Assembly: GCF_016706325.1 (NCBI RefSeq)
Contig: NZ_JADJJX010000001.1
Location: 1 to 64,000 of the forward strand
Direction: 5' to 3'
Source: Methanothrix sp.
Lineage (GTDB): Archaea; Halobacteriota; Methanosarcinia; Methanotrichales; Methanotrichaceae
DNA: 64,000 nucleotides
The position numbers and the translations under genes are program-made. Shown one piece after another: positions 35,695 through 44,904 of this stretch. The notes under the pieces were generated by a model that worked only from the letters and a program-made list of their open reading frames with translations, searched no databases and was not told the origin of the DNA. The first letter of the stretch is position 1; every line of letters begins with the position of its first letter.

Positions 35695-37161
35695 ATGGCG
35701 GGAGGGGCAGAAGCCAGGAGCATGAGGAGGTTCGACGAGCTGAATCTGCTCTGTAAAGGCTGCGGAGATCTGATCTGCAAGCATAAGGAGATCTCAGTCG
35801 TCTCCCATGTGGATGCTGATGGTCTGACTGCTGCTGCCATCATCTGCACTGCCCTGAAGAGAAGGAATATCGAGTACAAGCCCCTCTTCTTCCGGCAACT
35901 GGATGAGGTCGCACTGGATGAGGTCGCCGACCAGGGAGCTGACCTGGTCATATTCACAGACCTTGGCAGCGGGATGATCCAGGAGATCTCAGATAGGAGG
36001 CTGGATGCAATTGTGGCCGACCATCATAAGCCACAGGACTGCTCATCACAGCCCCTGGCCCACATCAATCCCCATCTGGTGGGAGCAGATGGAGCAAACC
36101 AGCTCAGCGGCAGCGGCAGCTCATTTCTTCTGGCCAGGGCCCTGGCATCCGACCCCGGGGCCAATGACGATCTGGCGGCACTGGCAGTGGTGGGAGCAGT
36201 GGGCGATCTGCAGGATATGGCCAGCGGCCAGCTCATCGGCCTGAACCGCCACATCCTGGATATAGGCTCAAGAGCGGGGGTGATAGACTACTGCAGAGAC
36301 ATCAAGCTCTTCGGCAGGCAGACCCGCCCGGTCTATAAGATGCTAGAGTACTCCCAGGACCCTTATCTGCCCGGACTCTCAGGCAAAGAGGACGCATGCA
36401 TTGATTTCCTTAAAGAGATTGGAATCCGTCTGGGCGGGGAGAGATGGCGGCGCTGGATAGATCTCAGCCAGGAGGAGAAGGCTGCAGTGGTCACGGCCAT
36501 CATTCAGAAAGGGATGCGCAGCGGCATCTCCAATACCAGGCTGGAGCGGCTGATCGGCGAGGTCTACATCCTGCTGAAGGAGCGGGAGGGAACTGAGCTC
36601 AAAGATGCCTCTGAGTATTCGACCCTCCTGAATGCCACCGCCCGTTACGGCCATGCCAGTGTCGGTCTGAAGGTCAGTATGGGGGATAGAGAGAAGGCCC
36701 TCGATCAGGCCCGCGCCCTCCTGGGACAGCATCGCCAGAACCTGGTAGCCGGACTGAAGCTGGTCGCCGAGAGGGGGATCACCCCATTGAAGAGCATCCA
36801 GTACTTCGATGCTGGAGATGCCATCCTGGACACGATCATCGGGATTGTAGCCGGAATGAGCTTCCAGATGGCGGACCGCAACCGGCCCATCCTGGCCTTT
36901 GCCCAGAACGAGGAGGGAGATCTCAAGGTATCCGCCCGGGGAACCCAGGATCTGGTTCGCTCCGGCCTGGATCTGGCCTCTGCCCTCTCCCTCTCCGCCC
37001 GGGCTGTGGGTGGGATGGGAGGGGGCCATAATGTCGCTGCCGGAGCGACCATTCCTCAGAAGGCAAAAGAGGAATTCCTGCAGATGATGGACAGCATCAT
37101 CTCAGAGCAGCTCTCCGGCAAAAATGATATAAAAATAGGCATCCTAGGTGCAGGGCAATGA
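35695..37161 (+). CDS. RecJ-like single-strand exonuclease (DHH family)
   Basis: 488 residues. Motif I is VVSHVDADGLTAAA, motif II VIFTDLGSGM, the DHH motif is IVADHHKP, and AVVGAVGDLQDM is motif IV. The C-terminal DHHA1 nucleic-acid site is GGMGGGHNVAAGATI. This is the archaeal RecJ/GAN group, which works with GINS and the replisome or in repair. Four cysteines near the N-terminus (CKGCGDLICKH) could bind zinc. The gene appears leaderless. Its 3' end overlaps the minus-strand secreted-protein gene by about 18 bases. Confidence 0.88.
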   Translation: MAGGAEARSMRRFDELNLLCKGCGDLICKHKEISVVSHVDADGLTAAAIICTALKRRNIEYKPLFFRQLDEVALDEVADQGADLVIFTDLGSGMIQEISDRRLDAIVADHHKPQDCSSQPLAHINPHLVGADGANQLSGSGSSFLLARALASDPGANDDLAALAVVGAVGDLQDMASGQLIGLNRHILDIGSRAGVIDYCRDIKLFGRQTRPVYKMLEYSQDPYLPGLSGKEDACIDFLKEIGIRLGGERWRRWIDLSQEEKAAVVTAIIQKGMRSGISNTRLERLIGEVYILLKEREGTELKDASEYSTLLNATARYGHASVGLKVSMGDREKALDQARALLGQHRQNLVAGLKLVAERGITPLKSIQYFDAGDAILDTIIGIVAGMSFQMADRNRPILAFAQNEEGDLKVSARGTQDLVRSGLDLASALSLSARAVGGMGGGHNVAAGATIPQKAKEEFLQMMDSIISEQLSGKNDIKIGILGAGQ

Positions 37162-37587
37162 GCCGTATCCGCACTCTCTCATATGATCCTTTGCTACCAG
37201 TATCTGCTCCTCGATGCTGAAGTTGCCCGCAAAGAGGTGGTTGATCCGCGATTGCTCGTGCCTGACATCGCCGCTCTCAGGGTCCAAGACCAGATAACCT
37301 AAACGCCCTATGCCGATGAAATCAGCATCGATTGTGATCTCAGTGAGATTGGCCTCCGTTCGCAGATCCATCTTTGTCGAGAGGCGGGTGGCATCGGTGA
37401 ACTCCACATTCGCCCGGGTCAGCAGCGGAATGTTATTGACCAGGGTGTTCTGGCGGAACTTCTGGTCATAGGAGAAGAGATGGGCATTGGGATTGCTCTT
37501 GCTGCCGATCTGCATTGTGTAATGCTCTGCATTGACTGGTACCAGGAGGATAAACAGTACCATCAACCAAGATAGCCCTGCCGCCAT
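37144..37587 (-). CDS. Secreted protein of unknown function downstream of dapF
   Basis: 147 residues from ATG 37587 (GAGAGG five bases ahead), with the signal peptide AAGLSWLMVLFILLVPVNA. The mature part (YTMQIGSKSNPNAHLFSYDQ, NIPLLTRANVEFTDATRLST, DADFIGIGRLGYLVLDPESG) is beta-rich with several possible sequons. A longer frame from TTG 37626 would overlap the end of dapF by 14 bases; I prefer the shorter start because it gives a textbook signal peptide. No family is recognised. Confidence 0.6.
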   Translation of the reverse strand: MAAGLSWLMVLFILLVPVNAEHYTMQIGSKSNPNAHLFSYDQKFRQNTLVNNIPLLTRANVEFTDATRLSTKMDLRTEANLTEITIDADFIGIGRLGYLVLDPESGDVRHEQSRINHLFAGNFSIEEQILVAKDHMRECGYGSLPCT

Positions 37588-37612
37588 CCAGCCTCTCGTC
37601 GCTATAATCTTA

Positions 37613-38524
37613 TCACATCTCCGCAAACAGGCTCCACCAGTACTCTTCGTCCATCTCAGCGGAATATACAGTTACCGCTGGCCCTTCCATAAATGCCTTA
37701 TCCCCGGCAAATGTTATGATCAGCGGCCCTCCCTTAGTCTCCACCAGAATCTCATCCCCGAGCAGCCCCAGCCTGCGGGCAATACTGGCTGAGGCCACAG
37801 CTCCCGTTCCACAGGAGAAGGTCTCCCCCTCCACCCCCCGCTCGAAGGTCCTGACCTGCAATGATGACCCTGCCCGGACGAAGTTGACATTCGCCCCCTC
37901 AGGAAAGAGAGTGCAGTGTCTGATTGGCGGAGCAGCATCATCGATATCAATATCCAGGTCTTCCACAAAGATAACGGCATGGGGAACGCCGGTATTGACC
38001 GCCGAGATGGCATAATCTCCTATCGTCTCATTTATCAGATCGCCGCTGCCGCAGGCAGGAATGGAGGGTCTATCGAACCGGGGCACTCCCATATCCACCC
38101 TGGCCCAAAAGCCCCCATCCCTCTCCCGAACCTGGACTGGGATTATGCCCGCCAGTGTCTCTACATCGAAGGATTGGCCCACATAGCCCGTCTCCCAGGC
38201 ATACTTGGCAAGACAGCGTATGCCATTGCCGCACATCTCCGCCTCTGAACCGTCCGGCTGAAACAGCCTCATGCCCAGGTCTGCTCGCTGGCTGCCTGTC
38301 AGAAACAGAACTCCATCTGCTCCTATGCCAAAGCTGCGACGGCAGCATGCGATAGCAATTCTCCTCTTGGCGCTCTCAGCCACAAGCTCCCTTGAGATCT
38401 CATCTATGAGGATGAAATCATTGCCATTTCCATGCAGCTTGACAAAGCCAAGGCTGTGGGGCGGAAAGGGACCGTCTTCGAGCTCTATCTCAGAAATCTC
38501 TGCCAGCTTCATTTTATATACCAT
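37613..38524 (-). CDS. dapF: Diaminopimelate epimerase
   Basis: 303 residues. FVKLHGNGNDFILID near the N-terminus, the first catalytic cysteine in AEMCGNGIRCLAKY and the second in ETFSCGTGAVASA are all intact, as is VNTGVPHAVIFV. The enzyme interconverts LL- and meso-diaminopimelate on the way to lysine. The start MVYKMKL follows AAAGGATG. A secreted-protein gene follows directly on the same strand, and hps-rraA diverges upstream. Confidence 0.93.
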   Translation of the reverse strand: MVYKMKLAEISEIELEDGPFPPHSLGFVKLHGNGNDFILIDEISRELVAESAKRRIAIACCRRSFGIGADGVLFLTGSQRADLGMRLFQPDGSEAEMCGNGIRCLAKYAWETGYVGQSFDVETLAGIIPVQVRERDGGFWARVDMGVPRFDRPSIPACGSGDLINETIGDYAISAVNTGVPHAVIFVEDLDIDIDDAAPPIRHCTLFPEGANVNFVRAGSSLQVRTFERGVEGETFSCGTGAVASASIARRLGLLGDEILVETKGGPLIITFAGDKAFMEGPAVTVYSAEMDEEYWWSLFAEM

Positions 38525-38568
38525 GCATCCTTTTGCTAAAGCTTGTTATGTTGTGGTGGTGATTTGGT

Positions 38569-39852
38569 ATTAAACCCATTCTACAGGTGGCAATGGATCT
38601 TCTGGAGTTGGACAGATCGATTCAGATAGCCAAAGAGGCCGTACTGGGTGGAGCAGACTGGATCGAGGCCGGCACCCCTCTCATCAAGAGCGAGGGCATG
38701 GACTCTGTGCGCGAGATGAAAAGAGCCCTTCCCGGGACGAAGATCGTAGCAGATATGAAGACCGTGGACACCGGCGCCATGGAGGTGGAGATGGCAGCCA
38801 AGGCGGGGGCGGATATTGTGGCACTGCTGGCAGCATCCGACAACTCCACCGTCGAGGATGCCCTGCGGGCGGCGCGCAAGTATGGGGTGCAGATAATGAT
38901 GGATCTTCTCACTGTACCCGATCCAGTTGGCCGCTCCCGTGAGCTGGAAGCGCTGGGAGTGGACTACATCTGCGTTCATGTGGGAATAGACCAGCAGATG
39001 ACCGGCAAGGACACAATCGATTTTCTTAAGCAGATCGTCGAAGAGGTGAAGACCCCTGTTGCCGCTGCAGGGGGTATGGATGCTGCCTCTGCTGCCGATG
39101 CCGTGGCCAGCGGAGCGGACATAGTCATCGTAGGAGGAAGCATCGTGCGCAGCGCAAATGTGACTGAATCTGCGCGGAGGATTCGCGAATCCATCGACAA
39201 TGCCCAGGCAAGCACCACCCCTAAGATGAGCCTGGATGAGGAGATCGTCTCTTTGCTGCGCAGTGTATCCTCATCCAATATCTCCGATGCCATGCACCGC
39301 AAGGGAGCCATGCGGGGGATTCACCCCCTGATCCCGGGAAAGAAGATCGTGGGCCGGGCGATCACAGTGCAGACATTTGCTGGAGACTGGGCAAAACCGG
39401 TTGAAGCCATCGATCTGGCAGGCCCAGGCGACGTCCTGGTGATCTATAATGGAAGCAATAACATCGCTCCCTGGGGTGGATTGGCCACACTGAGCTGCAA
39501 GATCAAGGGGGTGGAGGGAGTTGTCGTTGATGGCGCAGTGCGGGACCTGCAGGAGATAAGGCCAATGGACTATCCACTCTTCTCCTCTGATGTGGTTCCC
39601 AATGCCGGGGACCCCAAAGGCATGGGGGAGATAAACTCGGAGATAGTCTGTGGCGGCCAGACTGTCCGGCCCGGCGATTATATCGTGGGCGATGATAGCG
39701 GTGTGGTGGTGATTCCCAAAGAGAGGGCCTATGAGATCGCGAGAAGGGCGAAAGAGGTGGAGAAGACTGAAGACAGGCTCTTTGAGGAGATCCGCCGGGG
39801 AAAGACGCTATCTCAGGTGGTAAACCTGGAGAAATGGGAGAAGGTCGGATAG
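38569..39852 (+). CDS. Hexulose-6-phosphate synthase fused to RraA-like domain
   Basis: The first 210 residues are an HPS/orotidine-decarboxylase-type barrel (KPILQVAMDLLELDRSIQI, KIVADMKTVDTGAMEVEMA, YICVHVGIDQQMTG); HPS makes or breaks hexulose-6-phosphate, in archaea mainly to supply ribulose-5-phosphate. The last 200 residues are an RraA/methyltransferase-like domain (SSSNISDAMHRKGAM, VVDGAVRDLQEI). The fusion is common in archaea. The conserved N-terminal KPILQVA is in frame but begins with ATT at 38569 rather than ATG, six bases after a good GGTGAT. The first standard start, GTG 38587 or ATG 38593, lacks a ribosome site and would remove the first beta strand. Confidence 0.85.
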   Translation: MKPILQVAMDLLELDRSIQIAKEAVLGGADWIEAGTPLIKSEGMDSVREMKRALPGTKIVADMKTVDTGAMEVEMAAKAGADIVALLAASDNSTVEDALRAARKYGVQIMMDLLTVPDPVGRSRELEALGVDYICVHVGIDQQMTGKDTIDFLKQIVEEVKTPVAAAGGMDAASAADAVASGADIVIVGGSIVRSANVTESARRIRESIDNAQASTTPKMSLDEEIVSLLRSVSSSNISDAMHRKGAMRGIHPLIPGKKIVGRAITVQTFAGDWAKPVEAIDLAGPGDVLVIYNGSNNIAPWGGLATLSCKIKGVEGVVVDGAVRDLQEIRPMDYPLFSSDVVPNAGDPKGMGEINSEIVCGGQTVRPGDYIVGDDSGVVVIPKERAYEIARRAKEVEKTEDRLFEEIRRGKTLSQVVNLEKWEKVG

Positions 39853-39932
39853 CAAGCCGTAAATAGAGGGAAATATTCTGAAAAAAGACTGAAAGATGTC
39901 AATCGATAGGTCAGTTGATGCCAGCCAATAGG

Positions 39933-40019
39933 GATTGCATATCCCAATAACGATCGGATATCACAACAACGATTGCATATCTCAACAAGGATCGGATATC
40001 CCAATGAAGATTGCAGATG
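39933..40019. repeat. 19-bp tandem repeat, about 4.5 copies, before secF
   Basis: Copies start at 39933, 39952, 39971, 39990 and 40009, alternating between gattgcatatcccaataac and gatcggatatcacaacaac. They occupy the gap between hps-rraA and secF and end 60 bases before the secF ATG. Confidence 0.92.
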
Positions 40020-40078
40020 CAATCAGAGCCAAAGATGCCTAGCAGTTGGTTGATCAGATCGATTTCGAGGAGAATTAT

Positions 40079-40972
40079 ATGGAACTGGACGATATCATTT
40101 CCAAGTACCCGCCCAAGCAGATGATGCTGATTCCCATAGCAGTCATTATATTAGCATTGATCAGCTTGGGGGTAACCTATCTCAATACGGGATCGCCCGT
40201 AAATCTGGGGATAGAGTTCACAGGAGGCACACTGGTCACAGTGCCAGCTACCGATTCAGAAGATGCCGTAGCCGGAGAGTATGATAAATACCCGCTGGCC
40301 GGTGTGAGAGATGTGGGCAGCCGATATATGATTCAGTTCGGCCCCATGAGCGACGAGGAATACACGGCGCTTGCCCAGCAGATCGTGGACAGATACGGAG
40401 ACGATGCCGAGATCAGACATATGGGACCCATATACAGCCAGAACCTTCAGGCGCAGGTGGTGAAATATCTGCCCCTCTCATTTTTGTTCATGGCGATAGT
40501 GGTCTTCATATTATTCAGGCAGGTCGTTGTCTCATTGCTGGTGGTGCTCTGCGCTCTGGCTGATATCCTGACAGCGGCGGCATCAATGAACCTGACAGGA
40601 GTCCAGCTCTCCTTGGGGACGGTGGCGGCATTGCTAATGCTCATCGGCTACTCGGTTGATACTGATATTCTGCTCACCATGAGGGTCTTGAAACGCAAAG
40701 GGACAGTGGATGAGAAGATAAAGGGGGCAATGGGCACCGGCCTGACCATGGCCGCAACCACGATCTCGGCGGTGATCGCTCTCATAATCGTCTCCAATTT
40801 CCTCCATCTGCTACTGCCCTCATTCAGCAGAATGGATGTGATAGCAGATATGTCGACAGTGCTCATCTTCGGCCTGGCGGCAGATGTATTCAATACCTGG
40901 ATCACTAATGCCCAGGGGCTGAGATGGTATTTAGGCCGGCCTCGCAAGGCAGCAAGGGGGCAGAGGAGATGA
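40079..40972 (+). CDS. secF: Protein-export membrane protein SecF
   Basis: 297 residues from ATG 40079, which has GAGGAG seven bases ahead; the open frame extends to 40046 without a ribosome site. There are six membrane segments: the first after residue 16 (MMLIPIAVIILALISLGVTY), then LGIEFTGGTLVTV in the external domain, and five segments after residue 125 with the family motifs VLCALADILTAAASM, LLMLIGYSVDTDILL and TISAVIALIIV. SecF works with SecD to aid translocation through the Sec channel. secF and secD overlap by 4 bases (ATGA). Confidence 0.93.
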   Translation: MELDDIISKYPPKQMMLIPIAVIILALISLGVTYLNTGSPVNLGIEFTGGTLVTVPATDSEDAVAGEYDKYPLAGVRDVGSRYMIQFGPMSDEEYTALAQQIVDRYGDDAEIRHMGPIYSQNLQAQVVKYLPLSFLFMAIVVFILFRQVVVSLLVVLCALADILTAAASMNLTGVQLSLGTVAALLMLIGYSVDTDILLTMRVLKRKGTVDEKIKGAMGTGLTMAATTISAVIALIIVSNFLHLLLPSFSRMDVIADMSTVLIFGLAADVFNTWITNAQGLRWYLGRPRKAARGQRR

Positions 40973-42651
40973 GCCTGATAGAAGACCTCAGCAGGGACAA
41001 GAGAGTTGTGCTGTTCGCTTTATTCCTGGCGGCGGCCTTGATCTGCATAGGGGCCTTTGGCCTCAAGTATGGCCTGGACCTGCAGGGCGGATCTTATCTT
41101 CAGCTCAAACTGCAGGGGGCCATGGCCCAGGTGGATGCCAATCCTGGGAGCATTCTCCAGTATCAGTTTGCCACCAACTCCGTGGAGAGGCGCGGTGACA
41201 GCTATATTGTGACCGTTCCGGGCAGCGTCGATCCAGCCCTTCCGAGCAGCCTGGGGTATATGAACGCTGAGATGGCACCGCTTCTCAACGCCACCAAGGT
41301 CACCATACCTGCCTCTCCCGAGACGATAATAATCAATTATCTGCAAAAGGGCCTTGACGCTGACGTCAAGATTGTGCAATTCGCCCCCGTCATTTATGAG
41401 ATCAGGACCGATGTCACCAGGGAATCCCTTGATGCCCTCCTCGCCCCAGTGGGCGGGAAGGTGCCCACAGGCGAGGATACCTTCGCTGAAGGGCTCACAC
41501 CTGAGACTGTGGAGGATACGAAGAGGGTCCTGGACTCCAAGCTCAACCGTCTGGGGCTGCAGGACATCAGAGTGAGGATGATGGACAACAAGTACATCCT
41601 CATCGATCTGGCGGGAATGGATGTGGCCTCGGCTCAGGATGTAGTGGGCAAGCCCGGCAAGTTCGAGATCAGGATCCAGACCGAGGAGAACCAGAGCATG
41701 CATGTCCTTTATGGAGATGCAGTGGAGTCCGTGGACATCCCAAGGGGCGATCGGAGCGGCCAGTGGGGAGTGCCCTTCACCCTCTCCGAGGGAGGGGCAG
41801 CAGCCTTCCAGAAGGCAGCGATAGACACCGGCGCTGTCAAGAACCCGGAGGCACACCACATAACCATGTACCTGGACAAGGAGCCTGTCTTCAGCGCCCC
41901 CCTCTCCCCGGAGCTGGCAAGCACCCTGCAGAAGGCACCATCGCGAGGGCTGGAGGCACGGGTGGGCGCAGGGGAGCAAGGCTCCCAGGAGGCTAAGAAG
42001 CTCCAGATTCACCTGCAGGAGGGCGCCCTGCCGGTCAATGTGGATATTGTGGGATCGGGCCAGGTATCAGCCGCTCTGGGCAAACGGTTCAAGATCCAGA
42101 TGGTGATAGCCGGCTTGATCGCCCTTCTTGCTGTTGCTGCCATGATATACTACCGCTACCGGGAGAGGAGGATAGTGCTGCCCATGCTCTTCACCTCGCT
42201 GAGCGAGGTGGCGATCATGCTGGGCGTCTGGTCCCTGGCCAAATGGCAGCTTGATCTGGCCAGCCTGGCCGGCATCATCATGGTGATAGGGACGGGCGTC
42301 GATCAACTGGTCATCATCACCGATGAGGTGATCAAGGGTGGAGAGGCCGCACCTGCCTCATCTGAGAGAAGCATTAAAGAGAGGGCGGCAGAGGCGGCAG
42401 AGAAGGCAGGCATTGGCAAAGCGACGGCCGTGACCACCAGCAAGGTCTATCTGGGCCGCCTTTCCCGCGCCTTTGCCATCATCCTGGGCGCAGCAGCGAC
42501 CACAGTCGTGGCCATGCTTCCGTTGCTCTACATGGGATTCGGTGCCCTGACTGGATTCGCCCTGATCATCATCATCGGTGTGGCCCTGGGAACGCTGGTG
42601 GCAAGGCCCGCCTATGGCAGGATCATAGGTTATATCCTGAGCAGAAGCTAG
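40969..42651 (+). CDS. secD: Protein-export membrane protein SecD
   Basis: 560 residues from ATG 40969. FGLKYGLDLQGGSYLQLKL follows the first membrane segment, as in all SecD proteins. A large external domain (residues 60-370) contains LNRLGLQDIRVRMMDNKYIL and the P1-type fold. Five C-terminal segments carry LASLAGIIMVIGTGVDQLVI and the final LTGFALIIIIGVALGTLVARP. It completes the SecDF pair. A hairpin with a T-run follows directly. Confidence 0.93.
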   Translation: MSLIEDLSRDKRVVLFALFLAAALICIGAFGLKYGLDLQGGSYLQLKLQGAMAQVDANPGSILQYQFATNSVERRGDSYIVTVPGSVDPALPSSLGYMNAEMAPLLNATKVTIPASPETIIINYLQKGLDADVKIVQFAPVIYEIRTDVTRESLDALLAPVGGKVPTGEDTFAEGLTPETVEDTKRVLDSKLNRLGLQDIRVRMMDNKYILIDLAGMDVASAQDVVGKPGKFEIRIQTEENQSMHVLYGDAVESVDIPRGDRSGQWGVPFTLSEGGAAAFQKAAIDTGAVKNPEAHHITMYLDKEPVFSAPLSPELASTLQKAPSRGLEARVGAGEQGSQEAKKLQIHLQEGALPVNVDIVGSGQVSAALGKRFKIQMVIAGLIALLAVAAMIYYRYRERRIVLPMLFTSLSEVAIMLGVWSLAKWQLDLASLAGIIMVIGTGVDQLVIITDEVIKGGEAAPASSERSIKERAAEAAEKAGIGKATAVTTSKVYLGRLSRAFAIILGAAATTVVAMLPLLYMGFGALTGFALIIIIGVALGTLVARPAYGRIIGYILSRS

Positions 42652-42660
42652 ATCTATCCA

Positions 42661-42711
42661 CTGCAGGCCAGAGGATGGTCTGCAGGCCACAGCTTTTTTA
42701 TTTTTTTATTA
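42661..42711. terminator. Hairpin plus T-run after secD
   Basis: ctgcaggcca at 42661-42670 pairs with tggtctgcag at 42676-42685 (one G-U pair, five-base loop gagga), followed by a T-rich run at 42694-42711. It lies between the converging secD and flippase-like genes and overlaps the last bases of the latter. Confidence 0.6.
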
Positions 42712-43678
42712 TTCCATTGATGCTGGCCCCGGCGAAGGCTGCGCCCACCACGATGTTCAAGAAGTAGGTGATCAGACGCCACAGGACGATCAAAGGCAGC
42801 AGCAGGGCAGGGGAGACAAAGGCGGAATAAAGGTAGCTCATTCCCAGCTCTGCTATTCCGCTGGCCCCGGGGGTCAGTGGAAGGAGGCCCACTATCGCCA
42901 GGATGTTCTGAGCTGTCACCGAGAGAAGGATGCTGGAGTCATGGGCCATGCCCGCCAATAGAGCTGAGGGGACCAGAAAATCGCTCAACCAGATGATCGC
43001 CGTCATCATCCCCAGGACCGGCAAGCAGCGCATTGTCTCTTTAACAAGCTGAATTCCAGCATCCCGAAACAGCCAGATCTCCCGCTCCAGGGAGAGGACG
43101 ACCCCTCTGTTCCCGGTCTTCTTCTTAATCCACTCCATCATACGGGCAATCCTTCTCGGTCGGATGATGAGTTGCCTGAGAAATGCCAGGAAAAGCAGCA
43201 GAAAGAGAAGGAAGATAGCGCCCACCTTCAGGCCGAAGTCAGCGAAAAAGCCGGAGATCATGAGAAATACCGCCAGTGAGGTCAGGAAGAATATGCTGTC
43301 AAGCAGCCTCTCGCTTATCACCACCGCTGTAGCACCCCCGTAGCTCATGCCGTCATCTGCCAGGATCTTGACGCGCAGGGGCTCTCCTCCGGCAGAAGAT
43401 GGAGTGATGGCGGCCAGGAAACTCGAGGCCAGAGTGCATCGAAAGGAGAGGGAGAAGTCTATTGGGTGGCCGGCCATTGATGCCAGCAGCTTGAGCCGGA
43501 GGGAGTAGATCATCCAGGAGAGGACATGAAGGGCGACCGCCAGGATCATGAACCCCCCACTGACCCTCGAGATCACCTCCCAGCTTATATCGGCACCAGT
43601 ATAATGGATGATGAGGACGATGGAGACGAGGCTCATCAGGATGGCAAATGATGTGGCCTTCAGTCTCTCATTCATCAA
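42698..43678 (-). CDS. Flippase-like integral membrane protein (LPG_synthase_TM / UPF0104 family)
   Basis: 326 residues with about eight membrane segments (ATSFAILMSLVSIVLIIHYT, AIFLLFLLLFLAFL, LLPLIVLWRLITYFLNIVVG). The conserved FLAAITPSSAGGEPLRVKIL and the LLPLTPGASGIAELGMSY glycine-rich element are typical of the lysylphosphatidylglycerol-synthase membrane domain family, whose archaeal members include AglD-like proteins. The role is lipid or lipid-sugar handling at the membrane; the exact reaction is unknown. A GT4 glycosyltransferase lies just upstream on the same strand, 30 bases away, suggesting a shared lipid-glycan task. Confidence 0.8.
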   Translation of the reverse strand: MMNERLKATSFAILMSLVSIVLIIHYTGADISWEVISRVSGGFMILAVALHVLSWMIYSLRLKLLASMAGHPIDFSLSFRCTLASSFLAAITPSSAGGEPLRVKILADDGMSYGGATAVVISERLLDSIFFLTSLAVFLMISGFFADFGLKVGAIFLLFLLLFLAFLRQLIIRPRRIARMMEWIKKKTGNRGVVLSLEREIWLFRDAGIQLVKETMRCLPVLGMMTAIIWLSDFLVPSALLAGMAHDSSILLSVTAQNILAIVGLLPLTPGASGIAELGMSYLYSAFVSPALLLPLIVLWRLITYFLNIVVGAAFAGASINGIIKK

Positions 43679-43708
43679 TTGATTGCTAAAGATCTATTCT
43701 GTAAATAC

Positions 43709-44779
43709 TTATTGACCCGAGCTCTCATAGGCCACCTCTCTGTAGACCGACTCCACCAGATCCAGGGCTTGCGTCCAGGAGTACTTCTCCTCCACAGCCA
43801 CCCTTCCCTTCCGGCCCAGACTCCTCCTCAGATCAGGGCTTCTGTGCAGCTCCAGTATCATATCGCTCAGCTCTTCCGGACTGGAATAGACCATTCCTCC
43901 CTCCTCTGCTATCTCAGCCACCCCCGGGGTATTGAAGGCCAGGACGGGAGTCTCGCAGGCCATGGCCTCGATGAGGACGATGCCAAAGGCCTCCAGGCGG
44001 TTCTGGGTGGGCAGGACCAGGAGCTCAGCATGAGAGAGGGCTTCGATGAAGCTGGCCCGATCCAGCCGGCCGGTGAACCTGGCCCTGACAGCGAGTTTTG
44101 TAGCCAGTCTCTCCAGACGGTGACGGTCATAGCCATCGCCCACCAGAACCAGCTCGAGATCGGCCCTCTTCTGCACCTCCTTCATAGCATGAATCAGGCT
44201 CTCAATTCCTTTATAGTGCAGCAGCCTGCCGGCATAAAGGACATATCCTCTCTTCTTCTGGACGCGAGGATAGAGGGAGATATCAACAGCATTGGGCACG
44301 ATCCTGGTCTTATGAATGTAGTCTTTAAGAACGGGAGAGGTTTCAGCATAGCTTCTTGTGGTGGATATGATGATCTTCGCCCGATCAAGGATTGGCCGGA
44401 TGATCCCCCGGTTTATCCCCTCCACCGCCGCTCCAATGGAGCGGGGGAGGTTGTATCCATTCAGGTTCCCTGGGATCACCACATCGTTATGATAGGTGAT
44501 AACATGGGGAGATGAGTCCCGGAGCATGAAGGCGAAGAGGGGGCTGGGCACATGGCTGTGATATATGTCCGCCTCGATGCTGGGCCGTTTTACAGGAACG
44601 GGAACATAAAAGAGATCTATGCTGGGAATGAGGATAAAATCATTATTCCAGCTTCCGCATGATGAAGCCACAGTCACCTGGTGGCCTCTCCTGCTCAGGC
44701 CGTCGGCCAGCTCTTTCACATGATACTCAACCCCACCCAGATGGGGTGGAAAATAAGGAGATACCTGAAGGATCCTCAT
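43709..44779 (-). CDS. Family 4 glycosyltransferase
   Basis: 356 residues from ATG 44779, where the family N-terminus MRILQVSPYFPPHLGGVE begins. It has HSHVPSPLFAFML and TYHNDVVIPGNLN in the acceptor half, and YVLYAGRLLHYKGIESLI, VLVGDGYDRHRLERLAT and EAFGIVLIEAMACETPVLAF in the donor half, so both lobes are complete. An upstream ATG at 44827 lies at the edge of the 25-bp repeat, and a GAGG from the repeat precedes it, so a 16-residue extension is possible. It probably transfers a sugar to a lipid or surface glycan together with the flippase-like protein downstream. Confidence 0.88.
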   Translation of the reverse strand: MRILQVSPYFPPHLGGVEYHVKELADGLSRRGHQVTVASSCGSWNNDFILIPSIDLFYVPVPVKRPSIEADIYHSHVPSPLFAFMLRDSSPHVITYHNDVVIPGNLNGYNLPRSIGAAVEGINRGIIRPILDRAKIIISTTRSYAETSPVLKDYIHKTRIVPNAVDISLYPRVQKKRGYVLYAGRLLHYKGIESLIHAMKEVQKRADLELVLVGDGYDRHRLERLATKLAVRARFTGRLDRASFIEALSHAELLVLPTQNRLEAFGIVLIEAMACETPVLAFNTPGVAEIAEEGGMVYSSPEELSDMILELHRSPDLRRSLGRKGRVAVEEKYSWTQALDLVESVYREVAYESSGQ

Positions 44780-44829
44780 GGATAGGAGAAGGTATTGGAG
44801 GGATAATGGACTTAAATCTAATGCCATCC

Positions 44830-44904
44830 AGCCTCAGGGACTCTGCACCCACCTAGCCTCAGGGACTCTGTAACCATCAAGCCTCAGGGGTCTTACACTC
44901 ATCA
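44830..44904. repeat. 25-bp tandem repeat, three copies, ending in the DUF1616 stop codon
   Basis: Copies start at 44830, 44855 and 44880 (agcctcagggactctg core). The third copy has diverged and its end supplies the stop codon (44902-44904) of the large surface-protein gene. Confidence 0.88.

Noticed and set aside
40046..40078. Extended N-terminus of SecF
   Set aside because: The added eleven residues overlap the gap next to the 19-bp repeat, and the internal ATG has a perfect GAGGAG site.
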